64,000 nt of DNA, taken from the NCBI GenBank assembly GCA_037200885.1, contig JBBCIN010000001.1, positions 992,001 through 1,056,000 on the forward strand, in the 5' to 3' direction. This DNA comes from PMG-095 sp037200885 (lineage in GTDB: Bacteria; Myxococcota_A; Polyangia; Polyangiales; Polyangiaceae). A program made the translations under genes and the position numbers. The notes beneath the pieces were generated by a model that worked only from the letters and a program-made list of their open reading frames with translations, was not told the DNA's origin and did not search any database. Positions 16,685-25,483 of the stretch are shown piece after piece (position 1 is the stretch's first letter; the number at the start of each line of letters is the position of its first letter).

Positions 16685-17365
16685 ATGCTCGGGACCGTGT
16701 CCGAGCACGAGCCCCCGCCGCTTTCCGAGATCACCGCCCGCACGTTGGGTGACTACGATGCGGCGGCGGAGTCCTTCTGGGCCGGCACTCGCGATCACGA
16801 CGTGACGCAAAACTACGCTGCGTTGCTCGACGCGCTCGCCGGCAGCGCGCCGCCCCTCCGGTTGCTCGACTTCGGTTGCGGTCCGGGCCGAGATTTGCTG
16901 GCACTGACGGCTTTGGGGCACGTCGTCACGGGGCTGGATGGTTCGCCCGTGTTCGCCGAAATGGCGCGCGCTCAATCCGGGTGCCGCGTGCTGCACCAGA
17001 ATTTCCTCGAGCTCGCGCTGGGCGAGCGCCAGTTCGAGGGCGTGTTCGCCAACGCCTCCTTGTTCCACGTTCCGCGTGGCGAGTTGCAACGAGTGCTGGC
17101 GGAGCTGTTTCAGGCGCTCGTCCCCGGTGGCGTCCTGTTTTGCTCCAATCCGCGATCCTTCGGGCGCGATTGGGAGGGCTTCAAAGGCGAACGCTATGGC
17201 ACTTTTCTCACGGTCGAGAGTTGGCTTTCGCAGATCCGGAGCGCAGGCTTCGTGATCGAATGTCACTTCTTACGACCTTCCAATCAGCCAACGAACGAGC
17301 AGCCTTGGCTCGCGATCGTCGCGCGTCGGCCGCCCGAGTTCGCTCGGGGCCGGGAAGTGGGCTAG
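16685..17365 (+). CDS. Class I SAM-dependent methyltransferase
   Basis: A 226-residue cytoplasmic methyltransferase. Motif I RLLDFGCGPGRDLLAL binds SAM; motif II VVTGLDGSP; post-motif FEGVFANASLFHVPRGELQR; LVPGGVLFCSNPRSFG is the beta-5 region. This order places it in the Methyltransf_25/11 group, which acts on small molecules (quinones, lipids, tellurite and others). No substrate can be deduced. It starts 10 nt after the transpeptidase stop, so co-transcription is likely. Confidence 0.75.
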   Translation: MLGTVSEHEPPPLSEITARTLGDYDAAAESFWAGTRDHDVTQNYAALLDALAGSAPPLRLLDFGCGPGRDLLALTALGHVVTGLDGSPVFAEMARAQSGCRVLHQNFLELALGERQFEGVFANASLFHVPRGELQRVLAELFQALVPGGVLFCSNPRSFGRDWEGFKGERYGTFLTVESWLSQIRSAGFVIECHFLRPSNQPTNEQPWLAIVARRPPEFARGREVG

Positions 17366-17417
17366 GCTGATCACATGATCAAGCAATCTCGCCGCGCTCA
17401 GGGAATGAGCGTACTCG

Positions 17418-17807
17418 GTGGCCTCTGAAAATTGCGGGATTTGCGGGGGTGATGGCCGAATCGGCAATACTTTTGGGCTGACCACGACCTGCCCCGGCTG
17501 CCACGGCTCGGGCAAGCGCTCGCAAGACACGGGCTTTCGCGACGTCACCAAGACCAAGCCGGAACATCATCGCGGCACGAACGGCTCGGTTGTCGCGGTC
17601 GAAAAGCAGACCTGGCCGTCGACCACCGCGGGTGCGGCGCTCGCCAGCCAGATCCGCGATAGCGCCAGCTGCGCGAACGACACGAAGACGAGACTCACGC
17701 GCGAGATCATCGAACATGAGGCAAGCCACGGCTTGTGCACGCAGACGTTCCTGAAAAAGATCAGGAAGCAGGTCGGTTTGGTCGCGCCTAGCCCAGTTCG
17801 TCGATGA
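17418..17807 (+). CDS. DnaJ-type zinc-finger protein without a J domain
   Basis: A 129-residue protein. Residues 6-33 hold two CxxCxGxG motifs (CGICGGDGRIG and CPGCHGSGKR), the zinc-binding unit of the DnaJ cysteine-rich region, but only two of the usual four copies. No J domain is present. The rest is polar, with a helical end (KTRLTREIIEHEASHGLCTQ) that is a recurring architecture in myxobacteria, where it is often labelled as a DnaJ-like chaperone. A chaperone role is not shown by the sequence. GTG 17418 is the only start before the first Cys pair. The 3' end overlaps the convergent TPR gene by 20 nt. Confidence 0.6.
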   Translation: MASENCGICGGDGRIGNTFGLTTTCPGCHGSGKRSQDTGFRDVTKTKPEHHRGTNGSVVAVEKQTWPSTTAGAALASQIRDSASCANDTKTRLTREIIEHEASHGLCTQTFLKKIRKQVGLVAPSPVRR

Positions 17808-20148
17808 GCCGCGCCGCGTAGTGGCTGAGCAGATCCGAGGTCCTGCCGCTCAAGCGATCGTAGGCTTGGGTGATGGGGTGGGTCGTCCCACCGTCGGGTA
17901 GCAGCAGCGTGTAGCTTTCGGGGCCGATCGGCGCGCCGATCACGTCGCGCCACGCCGCTCCCACGGTTTCGCGCAGCACTTCGCCGAGATAAGCGCCGAT
18001 CAGCACCGACGCGCGCTCGACCCAACGTGCGCCCACCGCGGGTCGCGCGTTGCTCGGCGCGAGCAACGCCACGTAGTTGTCGAGCGAGTGCAACCCGACT
18101 GGCGAGCGATCGAGCGGGCCCCCGCCGAACTCGGCGCAGTACAGCTCCACCACCGATTGCGAGAACGCGAGGCCCAGCCTCGGCAACATGCGCGGACTGG
18201 GCCACTGCGCCGGATCCCAGGGCGTGGGCGGCGTGACCGGAATCGCGATGGGCGGTCCGCTCTGACGCGTGCTTCGGCCTTCCGCGCCCTCGAACAGCAA
18301 CGGTTTGCCTTGTTCCAAACGCAGCCGCAGCTCATGAAATGGCGCGAAGCGCGTATGGTTGGCGTCTACGAAAACGGTCTCGGGGCTTGCTAGGGAGCCG
18401 GCCCACTGCCCGCCATAGCCCTGACGCAAGCACTCTCCGACGTAGCTCGCAAGCATCACCTGCGCGGGATAGGCGGCGAGGCTCAGCGCTTGGCGTGGCA
18501 CGCGACCGTACATTACGTCGAGCACCGCCTCGACCCGCGCGATGCTGCCGAGCGAAAGATCGAATGGTGCAAAATGCCGCCAGACCGGCTCGGTAGTGAA
18601 GAAGCCAGCCGCCATCGTGGCAAGCAGCGGGATCGCGTCGGTCGCGCTTTCTCCGACCAAGCCGCGCAACTCACGCGCTGCGCCGCGCTCGAAGGCGGCA
18701 ATGGCCAGTGCTTGGTCGCCGCTGAAGAGCTCGACTTCGACTTTGTCCCAGAGCCGAACCGCGGAGCTCGCGCTGCGCGAGGACATGGTTTCGACGTCGC
18801 GCAGGGTGACGCCGAGCTGTTGCAAGCGATCGCACAGCCGCTCCGCCTCTTCCGCCGATAGCTCGTGGAGTCGTTCCCAGGCGGACTGGGCATCGTCGAG
18901 CCGGCCCAGTCGCGCGCACGCCAGGCTGATGGCGGCCTCGGCGTCGAGCGAGCCCGGGTCCAACTTGAGCGCCAGCTTGGCAGTGGTGATGGCGCGGTCT
19001 GGATCGCCTTTCTCCGCCAAAATCGAGGCGCGCAGTGCCTGGGCAAGCGCCGGGATCGGGCCTGGCTTCGCGCGCAAATGGCGTAGCACGCCTTCGGCCT
19101 CGTCGATGGTCTCGTGATTGGGCGAGCGCCTCGCGGCGCGCACCAGAGCCCAGGCCAAAATGAGTTGCACGAGCAGCGAACTCGGATCGTCTTGGATGGC
19201 GTGGCGGGCTTGCAGTACGGCGCGCTCGGGTTCACCGGCTTCGATCAAGAAACGGGCACAGTCGGCGCGTAGCTCCGGATCGAGCAACGGCGCATGCTCC
19301 AAGCGTTCGACGTGGGCGAGCGCGTGCGCGTGCCCGCCTTGGTCCCAGAGCGTGCGCGCGCGCTCCAACATCGACTCAGGACCAGGCGTGCGGACGAAAG
19401 CCTCCGGCGGCACGGTGGTCAGATCGCGTAGCGTGGGCGGTGGCTCCGCCGAGTTCGCGGACGACGGCGGCGGTTCCGGCTCGGGTTGTCGGATCGTGTC
19501 GCGCGGGGACTCCGGCAGCTCCAGCTCGAGCTCGAACTGCAGCGAAGCCGTGCGCGCGCCTGGCGCGTAGCTCGGAGCCATATTCTCGGGCACTGCAAAG
19601 CGGGGCAGGATCGGCGCGCGCGGAATGTTCGGCATGCTCATGCTGCGACGCGGGTCCGATTTCGAGGGCGCCGCCGGAGCCGTCACCGCAGACTCGACCG
19701 CCAGCTGGTCGTGGTCGGTGTCGAGCTCGTCCGGCTCGAGCACGATGGTCGGCACGTCCGGCACTTTGCGCGGCGCTTCGATCGGCTTGGGCGCGGGGCG
19801 GGTCGGCGCGTTGTGGCTCGAGCGGATCGGGCCAGGGTCGAACGTTGCGCGCAAGAAGCCCTCGGGATCCGGCTGCAGCGTGCCTCGCTCAGCCGCGGTC
19901 AACATCGCGGTCGCTTGTGGAAAGTCGGGCTCGAGCAAGACCAGCTCGCGCAACCGCTCGACGACTCCAGCCGAGTCGAGGCGCCCGCGTTGATACAATA
20001 GCCGCGTCGCGAAATAAGTGATCGCAACGCGATGCACGTTCAGATCGCCAAGCTCCGCCAACAACCGCTGGGCGGCATCAATCTCTGCTCGGTCGAGCCG
20101 CTCTTCGATCTCAAGCAAGCGCGGGTGATCGAGAGGACCCGAACCCAT
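17788..20148 (-). CDS. TPR-repeat protein with duplicated C-terminal domain
   Basis: A 786-residue soluble protein. Residues 1-80 are helical; about 95-260 are Pro/Glu/Ser-rich and disordered. Residues 265-480 contain TPR helices (ARTLWDQGGHAHALAHVERL, AQALRASILAEKGDPDRAIT, TAKLALKLDPGSLDAEAAIS). The C-terminal 300 residues carry a domain twice: LASYVGECLRQGYGGQWAG in the first copy and IGAYLGEVLRETVGAAWRD in the second, each followed by a beta-rich stretch. I do not know its name. The start is uncertain: ATG 20148 lacks a strong ribosome site, and TTG at 20220 adds 24 residues. It lies 136 nt downstream of the Ser/Thr kinase gene on the same strand and may be part of its signalling module. 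Confidence 0.7.
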   Translation of the reverse strand: MGSGPLDHPRLLEIEERLDRAEIDAAQRLLAELGDLNVHRVAITYFATRLLYQRGRLDSAGVVERLRELVLLEPDFPQATAMLTAAERGTLQPDPEGFLRATFDPGPIRSSHNAPTRPAPKPIEAPRKVPDVPTIVLEPDELDTDHDQLAVESAVTAPAAPSKSDPRRSMSMPNIPRAPILPRFAVPENMAPSYAPGARTASLQFELELELPESPRDTIRQPEPEPPPSSANSAEPPPTLRDLTTVPPEAFVRTPGPESMLERARTLWDQGGHAHALAHVERLEHAPLLDPELRADCARFLIEAGEPERAVLQARHAIQDDPSSLLVQLILAWALVRAARRSPNHETIDEAEGVLRHLRAKPGPIPALAQALRASILAEKGDPDRAITTAKLALKLDPGSLDAEAAISLACARLGRLDDAQSAWERLHELSAEEAERLCDRLQQLGVTLRDVETMSSRSASSAVRLWDKVEVELFSGDQALAIAAFERGAARELRGLVGESATDAIPLLATMAAGFFTTEPVWRHFAPFDLSLGSIARVEAVLDVMYGRVPRQALSLAAYPAQVMLASYVGECLRQGYGGQWAGSLASPETVFVDANHTRFAPFHELRLRLEQGKPLLFEGAEGRSTRQSGPPIAIPVTPPTPWDPAQWPSPRMLPRLGLAFSQSVVELYCAEFGGGPLDRSPVGLHSLDNYVALLAPSNARPAVGARWVERASVLIGAYLGEVLRETVGAAWRDVIGAPIGPESYTLLLPDGGTTHPITQAYDRLSGRTSDLLSHYAARLIDELG

Positions 20149-20284
20149 CTTGTCATAGTCGCTCTTTATCGCCTCGCTGAGAAGCGCCGCTTTGCCCTGC
20201 CCGCCAGAAAACGCGAGCAAGCCTCGAATTGTAGCGGATTACGCCAGGCGCCTCGGCCTCGTTCGGCTCATCCGCCTCGCCCGC

Positions 20285-22372
20285 CTAGCGCTCGATGCTC
20301 TTCACGCAGCGAAAGCCGATGCCATAGCTTTGCGCGTTGGGCACCTGAGCGTAGCGAAACGACGGATGCAGCCAGGTTTCGTAGCCCGCGTTCCAAGCGC
20401 CACCGCGGATGACCTTGCGCTCGCCGGTTGCGGGACCGAGCGGGTTCTTGGCGGCGGCAGCCTGGTAGTCGCCGTACCAATCCGCGACCCATTCCCAGAC
20501 GTTTCCGACGACGTCAAACGGCCCGAAGCGCGAGCGACCGGCGGGGAATTTACCGACCGGCGCGGTCGTGGCAAAGCCATCGTCGCCCTTTTCCAGGGCC
20601 TTCAGCTCGACTTTGTGGGCCTTGCCCCAGGCCAGGCACTGGGCGTCACAGGCGTTCAAATGGTCCGCGGTTGGCGGGTCATCACCCCAAGGGTAGATGC
20701 GACCATCCGGACCGCGCGTGGCAAACTCCCACTCGGCCTCGGTCGGCAGGCGCTTGTCGTTGGCCTTGCAGTAGTTGTCGGCCATCTCCCAAGTCACGCA
20801 GGTGATCGGGTGGTCCGTCTTTTCCGGATCGGAGCCCGTGCAGAGTGGCGAGTAGGTCGTACGCTCGCTGGCCGTGATCTTCGGCCACTCCACCTCCGTG
20901 GGAGCGCGGCGACATTTGCCCTGGTCCGAGCAGGCCTTGTATTTCTTGGCGCTGACTTCGTATAAATCCATGCACACGGACTCGACCGTCACGTTGTGCG
21001 AGGGCTTTTCGTTGTCGGGCGCGTCTTTCAGAGCCGAGCCCATGAAGAATTGGCCGGAGGGGATTTGCACCATTTCTTCGGGACAAATGCTGGCGGGTGG
21101 CGCTACGGCAGAGGTTGCGGCAGACGCCACCGGGGAAGCCGCGCTGGACGCGGACGGCGCCGCGCTCCCGGCTTTGGCCGCTGCGTCCTCGTGCTTGCCG
21201 CCCAGCAACAAGAAGCCGGTCGCGACCAGTGCGACCACACCGACGGCTCCGGCAACGAGCAGGCCCGTCTTGTTGCCTGGTGCGGCGGCCCCCGCGTTGA
21301 GCGTGGCCGGACTACTGGTGCTGGCAATGTGCGGTTGCGAGCCGGCGCGGGTGAGCGCCGCGCCCTCTATCAGATGGGTCGGCCTGGTGCCGAATTCCCC
21401 GCTGACGCCCGATGGGCGAAACCCGCCTTGGGTGTAAAAGCCGCCGTAAGCCTGCTCGAGCGCGCTCCAGAATTCGCGCGCCCGCGCGTAGCGATCATGC
21501 GGGTTGATCGCCAACGCTTTGGCAAACACGGCCTCCACGGCGTCCGACACCTGCACGCCGAGGCTGCGCGGGGTCGGGCGGCGCTCGGTGTTGCCCGTGG
21601 CGAAGGCGAGCTGCACGATGTCGTCACCATCGAGCGCGGGCTTGCCGGTCAGCATTTCCACCGCGACCAGCGCTAGCGCGTACACGTCCGTCCAGGGACC
21701 GGTCGCGCCGTAGCTGCGGCTGAACTGCTCGGGCGCGCCATATTGGGGGGTGAACGAAGTGATGTTCTTACCCGTCTTGGCCATCGCTGCCTTCAGCTGA
21801 GTGTTGTCACTCATCATCTTGGCGACGCCGAAATCGAGCACCTTCAACGTTGCAGACAGGCGTGGCTGCTCGCCCAGTACGAAGATGTTGGGGGGCTTGA
21901 TGTCGCGGTGAGCGATGCCTTTACCGTGGGCGACGTCGAGCGCGTTGGCGACCTGCGAAAGCAGCGTCACCACTTGTTCGATATTCCACGGGCCCGCCCG
22001 CGCGATCCGCTCTCGCTCGAGTAGCTCGTCGAGTGCCAAACCATCCAGCCACTCCAGCACCATGTACGGCATCCACTGGCCGTGCGGGCTGGTGTACTCC
22101 CCGACGTCGCGCGCTTGCACGATGCTCGCGGTCTGGCTGCTCAGCTCGGTGAGCAGGGCGCCCTCCTGGATGAACTGGTTCTTCAGCTCTTCTCGTTGGT
22201 CGACGGGCGCGGAGGACAGGCCGTTGAAAAATTTGATCGCGACTGGCTGGTTCCAGATCGTGTGCTGCGCGCGGTACACGACCGCGAACCCGCCTTCTCC
22301 CACCAAGCGCTCGATGCGGTATTTCTCCGCGATGGTGCTGCCAACGATGCTGAGGGGGTCGCGGGTGATCAT
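20285..22372 (-). CDS. Transmembrane Ser/Thr protein kinase with extracytoplasmic FGE-sulfatase-type domain
   Basis: A 695-residue Hanks-type kinase. Residues 18-290: glycine loop GEGGFAVVYRA, Lys47 in AIKFF, catalytic loop HRDIKPPN (Asp157, Asn162), DFGVAK (Asp180), APEQF. Every catalytic residue is present, so activity is expected. A Pro/Ser/Ala linker and a membrane helix (GLLVAGAVGVVALVATGFLL) follow. Residues about 430-695 are a formylglycine-generating-enzyme-type (SUMF1) domain: MVQIPSGQFFMGS, RLPTEAEWEFATRG, VGNVWEWVADWYGDY, VIRGGAWNAG, SYGIGFRCV. In such kinase fusions this domain usually acts as a C-type-lectin-like sensor rather than an oxidase. Kinase would be cytoplasmic, sensor periplasmic. 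FHA proteins at 0.7-4.2 kb are candidate partners. Confidence 0.9.
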   Translation of the reverse strand: MITRDPLSIVGSTIAEKYRIERLVGEGGFAVVYRAQHTIWNQPVAIKFFNGLSSAPVDQREELKNQFIQEGALLTELSSQTASIVQARDVGEYTSPHGQWMPYMVLEWLDGLALDELLERERIARAGPWNIEQVVTLLSQVANALDVAHGKGIAHRDIKPPNIFVLGEQPRLSATLKVLDFGVAKMMSDNTQLKAAMAKTGKNITSFTPQYGAPEQFSRSYGATGPWTDVYALALVAVEMLTGKPALDGDDIVQLAFATGNTERRPTPRSLGVQVSDAVEAVFAKALAINPHDRYARAREFWSALEQAYGGFYTQGGFRPSGVSGEFGTRPTHLIEGAALTRAGSQPHIASTSSPATLNAGAAAPGNKTGLLVAGAVGVVALVATGFLLLGGKHEDAAAKAGSAAPSASSAASPVASAATSAVAPPASICPEEMVQIPSGQFFMGSALKDAPDNEKPSHNVTVESVCMDLYEVSAKKYKACSDQGKCRRAPTEVEWPKITASERTTYSPLCTGSDPEKTDHPITCVTWEMADNYCKANDKRLPTEAEWEFATRGPDGRIYPWGDDPPTADHLNACDAQCLAWGKAHKVELKALEKGDDGFATTAPVGKFPAGRSRFGPFDVVGNVWEWVADWYGDYQAAAAKNPLGPATGERKVIRGGAWNAGYETWLHPSFRYAQVPNAQSYGIGFRCVKSIER

Positions 22373-22434
22373 GTGGGGGCTCTGGAACGACCCTAAGATT
22401 AGGCAGGATTGCTCGCTTTGGGCAGCAAATCGGC

Positions 22435-23250
22435 CTAACCCACCGGGCAGGGCGTGCTTTTCCCGAGCAATGCTCCACGCTCGGCCAGCTCGGCCAAGAG
22501 CCTTGCGGCTCGCGTCAGCAGCTTGTCGTCGAGCGGCACGGAAACGCGTTCAGCAGAGGCAGCCAGCGCAAGCCGCAAGCTGAGCCGTTCACTCAGCAGG
22601 CTCGATAACAGCGCCTGCGCGAATGGCCCGAGCTCGAGGTAGCGCACGTCGTGATCGGGGCTGCGATAGACCAACAGCGAAACCGCGCTGTGCTCGGGTA
22701 ACAATCGGCTGGTTTCGTCGTCAGGCAAGCGATGCACGGCCCACGCGTAGTGCACTAGGCGCACGCCATCGATGAATTCCACGCCCTGATCGAGCGCCAA
22801 CTCCGCTGGTACGTGATCTTTTGGTAGCGCCAAGAGCGAGGCGACTTCGACCTGCAGCGCTTCGTGGCGCGCCAAATCAGCCAGGTATGCGGGCACGTTC
22901 GCATCGCTCGACCAGCGCTCGATCGCGAAGCGCAAAAACCGCGGCGTTAGATCGCGCAGGTAGCGGGTCACCGGCGGCGAAATTCGCAGGAACTCGCTGA
23001 AATAGGGCTCGAAGTTCGATTCGAGCCGGGCCAGTGTGCGCGGAATGGTGGCCCGCAGCGCTTCGCGCAGGTTCCCTCGTACCAGCTGGCGATACAGTTG
23101 GAGGCGCGGAAAATCTCGGGTCAGCGCCCGCGCGTCGAGCTCTGCCACGCGATGACGCGCGAGCCACGCGGCAATACCGGCTGCGTCGTCGACGGCGACT
23201 TCCGGGCCTAGCGTCAGTTCCGCCAGGGCGGATTCAAGCGCTTCTTGCAT
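22435..23250 (-). CDS. DUF2063 (BufC/HvfC-type) partner of the DUF692 oxygenase
   Basis: A 271-residue protein. The N-terminal ~100 residues resemble DUF2063 (LYRQLVRGNLREALRATIPR, TLARLESNFEPYFSEFLR), followed by a second domain with LLVYRSPDHDVRYLELGPF and a helical end. DUF2063 proteins are the usual partner of DUF692/MNIO enzymes and are thought to present the precursor peptide. Its ATG lies inside the MNIO gene (17-nt overlap), which fixes the start and implies coupled translation. It is the last gene of the cassette; the kinase gene begins 63 nt further on. Confidence 0.8.
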   Translation of the reverse strand: MQEALESALAELTLGPEVAVDDAAGIAAWLARHRVAELDARALTRDFPRLQLYRQLVRGNLREALRATIPRTLARLESNFEPYFSEFLRISPPVTRYLRDLTPRFLRFAIERWSSDANVPAYLADLARHEALQVEVASLLALPKDHVPAELALDQGVEFIDGVRLVHYAWAVHRLPDDETSRLLPEHSAVSLLVYRSPDHDVRYLELGPFAQALLSSLLSERLSLRLALAASAERVSVPLDDKLLTRAARLLAELAERGALLGKSTPCPVG

Positions 23251-24130
23251 GGCGTTCCGCGTGGCGGCGTAAGGCGCGCGCTTGCAGCTCGCGCAGCACG
23301 GCGACCTCCCGTAACAGCTCGCTCAGGTCCGGCACGTCGTTGTCGCGCTCGAGTAACACGGGGACAGGGCCCGCGCGCTCGATCGTCCACTCGAGCAATT
23401 CCAGGACGGGGTCTGCGACGGCTTGCCCGTGGGTGTCGAGCAACAAGCCGCTGTCAAGCGTCTGGTGGCCTGCGACGTGGATCTCGAGCACGCGATCGAG
23501 CGGCAAGGCGGCGATGAACGCGTACGGATCGAAGCCGTGGTTCTGCGCATTCACGTACACGTTGTTCACGTCGAGCAACAAGTGCGCGTGGCTCTGCTCG
23601 AGCACGCGCTGCAAAAACTCGAGCTCGGTCAGCTCGGGCTCACCGGGATGCACGTAGTAGGTGATGTTTTCGAGCGCGAATGGGCGCTCCAAGAACGCCT
23701 CCACGCGACGCGCGCGCTCGGCCACGCGGAGCACGTTTTCCTCGCTGAATTTCAGCGGCAGAAGCTCGTGCAGCACGAGCTCGCCGGCGCTCGAAAAACA
23801 CAGGTGGTCGGAGTGCCAGGGCGGATTCAGGCGCGTGAGCTCCGCCCGCAACGCGCTCAGGTAGCGCGGATCAGGCTCGGCTATCGCGCCGAGCGAGAGC
23901 GCGAGCCCGTGTGTCACGATCGGGTAGCGTTCGGCGATGCGTTCGAGCGCACTCGGGTAGTAGCCGCCGCGCCCGAGATAATTTTCCGGCGAGACCTCGA
24001 AGAAGGCAATGTCGTGCAGCGGGCCGTCCAGCACTTCTTCCAGGAATTCCCAGCGTAGCCCCAGCCCGATCCCACCGAGAGCCGGGCGTGGGCCGGCCTT
24101 CGGGGTCTCGCACTGGGGCATGGCGGTCAT
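23234..24130 (-). CDS. DUF692 multinuclear non-heme iron oxygenase (MNIO, BufB/MbnB-like)
   Basis: A 298-residue TIM-barrel enzyme of the DUF692 family. Family marks in order: GLGLRWEF, FFEVSPENYLG, IVTHGLALSLG, PPWHSDHLCFS, FALENITYYV, LLLDVNNVYVNAQNHGFD, EIHVAGHQ, DTHGQAV and VPVLLERDNDVPD. These His, Asp, Asn and Glu residues bind two or three irons in MbnB, TglH and BufB, which modify cysteines of ribosomal peptides to oxazolone/thioamide, thiooxazole or related groups. The metal-binding set looks complete. The gene starts 16 nt after a small lipoprotein with a Cys-rich tail and overlaps the DUF2063 gene, the usual precursor-MNIO-partner arrangement. The tail of that lipoprotein is the likely substrate. 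Confidence 0.9.
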   Translation of the reverse strand: MTAMPQCETPKAGPRPALGGIGLGLRWEFLEEVLDGPLHDIAFFEVSPENYLGRGGYYPSALERIAERYPIVTHGLALSLGAIAEPDPRYLSALRAELTRLNPPWHSDHLCFSSAGELVLHELLPLKFSEENVLRVAERARRVEAFLERPFALENITYYVHPGEPELTELEFLQRVLEQSHAHLLLDVNNVYVNAQNHGFDPYAFIAALPLDRVLEIHVAGHQTLDSGLLLDTHGQAVADPVLELLEWTIERAGPVPVLLERDNDVPDLSELLREVAVLRELQARALRRHAERHARSA

Positions 24131-24146
24131 GGCTCGAGCTCAGCGC

Positions 24147-24539
24147 TCAGCCACAGGTGCCAGCGCCGCAGCCGGCCTTGGCGCCCGCGTGTTTCTTTTT
24201 GCCGGCGGCCTTCTTCTCGTCGCTCATCGGGGCGGCTCCGGGCGCGGTAGCAGGAGTTGCGGCGGCTGAAGCGTCCGCGGCGGTCTTGGGCAGCGCTTCG
24301 GGAGCGGAAGCCGGCGCCGGACTCGAGCCGCTGGCGCCCTCGGACGGCGCGATGCCATCCTTCATTGGACCGGGATCGACTGCAGCGGTGGCGCTTGCGG
24401 TCGCGGCGGCCGGCACCTCTTTCGCATCGGCGGGGCTCTCCGCCGGCGGCGTGGCGGCACCACCACAGGCAACGAGCCCGGAAGCGCTGAGGACTGCGAG
24501 CGTAGCGGCGATCGAGCTGAAGCTGAGTTTCTGCGACAT
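24147..24539 (-). CDS. Putative MNIO precursor: lipoprotein with C-terminal CGAGTCG
   Basis: A 130-residue protein. Residues 1-24 are a lipoprotein signal peptide (IAATLAVLSASGLVACGG) with lipobox LVAC and acceptor Cys25. Residues 26-105 are an Ala/Pro/Ser linker. The end is basic (KKAAGKKKHAGAKAG) and finishes C124-G-A-G-T-C129-G. The spacing CGxGxCG equals that of the EGKCGEGKCG cores of HvfA/BufA2-type peptides, which MNIO enzymes modify. No other Cys is present, so the two tail cysteines are the obvious targets. The RBS AAGGAGA lies 8-9 nt upstream of ATG 24539. A lipid anchor on such a peptide is unusual, as known bufferins are free periplasmic peptides. The precursor role is inferred from context and tail; an unmodified lipoprotein is the alternative. 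Confidence 0.65.
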   Translation of the reverse strand: MSQKLSFSSIAATLAVLSASGLVACGGAATPPAESPADAKEVPAAATASATAAVDPGPMKDGIAPSEGASGSSPAPASAPEALPKTAADASAAATPATAPGAAPMSDEKKAAGKKKHAGAKAGCGAGTCG

Positions 24540-24694
24540 CGACGGGGTCTCCTTGCGAAACGCGCATTCAGAAGGCGCGTAGGGGTAAATAGAATTAGCG
24601 AGGCTGGGCCTGGAACACCAGTCTGCCGCGCGTGTGGCCAGTTCCCACCTCTTCAGTACGAGCGATACCCCGGACGGTTTCAGTGAGCTCGGGG

Positions 24695-25483
24695 TCAATC
24701 GACTTTTGTTCCATACAGTTCGACACTTACATGGGCTTCTCGAGCTTGCACCGGCACCTCGCCACGGCCCTTTGCCGTGCTTTCTGCGGCCGGGGCGACA
24801 ATGGCGTGCGTTTCCAACGAGATTACGAACGGCGCGCGGCTCCGGATCAGCACGCTGCTCGGCACTTGGCGGTCGCCCGCGAAGCTGAATTCTGCCGAAA
24901 GCGGCGCGCGGTGGGTCACGCGAAAACCGTGCAAGAGCAGATTCCCGACCGCCGTGAAGCGCGTTCGACGGATGAAAGGAGTGGGAGACAAAGCGCCCGC
25001 ATCGCGCTCGGGAGCAGGCTCGACCTGCGCCGGCGCTGCGTCTTCGACCGAAGTGAGGTCGAAGCTGGCGAATACGGCAGGCGCGCTCGGGTCGGGCGAT
25101 AGCTCGAGTGCGGCGCGGGCGCGCTCGAGTAGCGCCGGAGCGCCGCCCTCGGTGGCCGCGCGAAGATCGAGCGAACCGAGCTCGGCCTGCACCATGCCGC
25201 GACTCTGCGTCAGATCCGACAGATCGACTTCGAGCTCGCCCGTGACGCGCGTCACCGATCCGCTCAGCCGACCGCGCTTGCTCGGTATCTCGAAGCGGAT
25301 CACGCTCCGCTCGCCGAGTACGTAGCGGGTGAGCGGCAGCGCGGCGTCGGCGCCGCTGGCCCTCGCGCGCGCAGTCGGATGGGCGAGCCAGGGCTCCGTG
25401 CGCAACGGCTTGGGCTCTTTTTTCGCGCAGCCCGCTGCGCAGAGCAGCACGAGACCCATGGCGGTCGGGACGAGTCGATTCAA
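24695..25483 (-). CDS. YceI-like lipoprotein
   Basis: A 262-residue protein. The leader (LVPTAMGLVLLCAAGC) ends in a good lipobox (AAGC). Residues from about 55 on follow the YceI lipocalin-like pattern: YVLGERSVIRFEIPSK, RVTGELEVDLSDLTQSRGMV, TRFTAVGNLLLHGFRVTHR, FVISLETHAI. YceI proteins bind isoprenoid or other amphiphilic chains in the periplasm. TTG 25483 is preferred: AGGAG lies 7 nt upstream and it overlaps the previous stop as TTGA. GTG at 25489 is the alternative. The preceding gene is an outer-membrane barrel, so both work at the envelope. A 155-nt gap without a gene separates it from the MNIO cassette. Confidence 0.75.
   Translation of the reverse strand: MNRLVPTAMGLVLLCAAGCAKKEPKPLRTEPWLAHPTARARASGADAALPLTRYVLGERSVIRFEIPSKRGRLSGSVTRVTGELEVDLSDLTQSRGMVQAELGSLDLRAATEGGAPALLERARAALELSPDPSAPAVFASFDLTSVEDAAPAQVEPAPERDAGALSPTPFIRRTRFTAVGNLLLHGFRVTHRAPLSAEFSFAGDRQVPSSVLIRSRAPFVISLETHAIVAPAAESTAKGRGEVPVQAREAHVSVELYGTKVD

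Noticed and set aside
20285..21070. A working sulfatase-activating formylglycine-generating enzyme
   Set aside because: The domain is fused behind a kinase and membrane helix and no sulfatase gene is near; in such fusions the fold commonly serves as a sensor. The catalytic copper-site cysteines are not evident.
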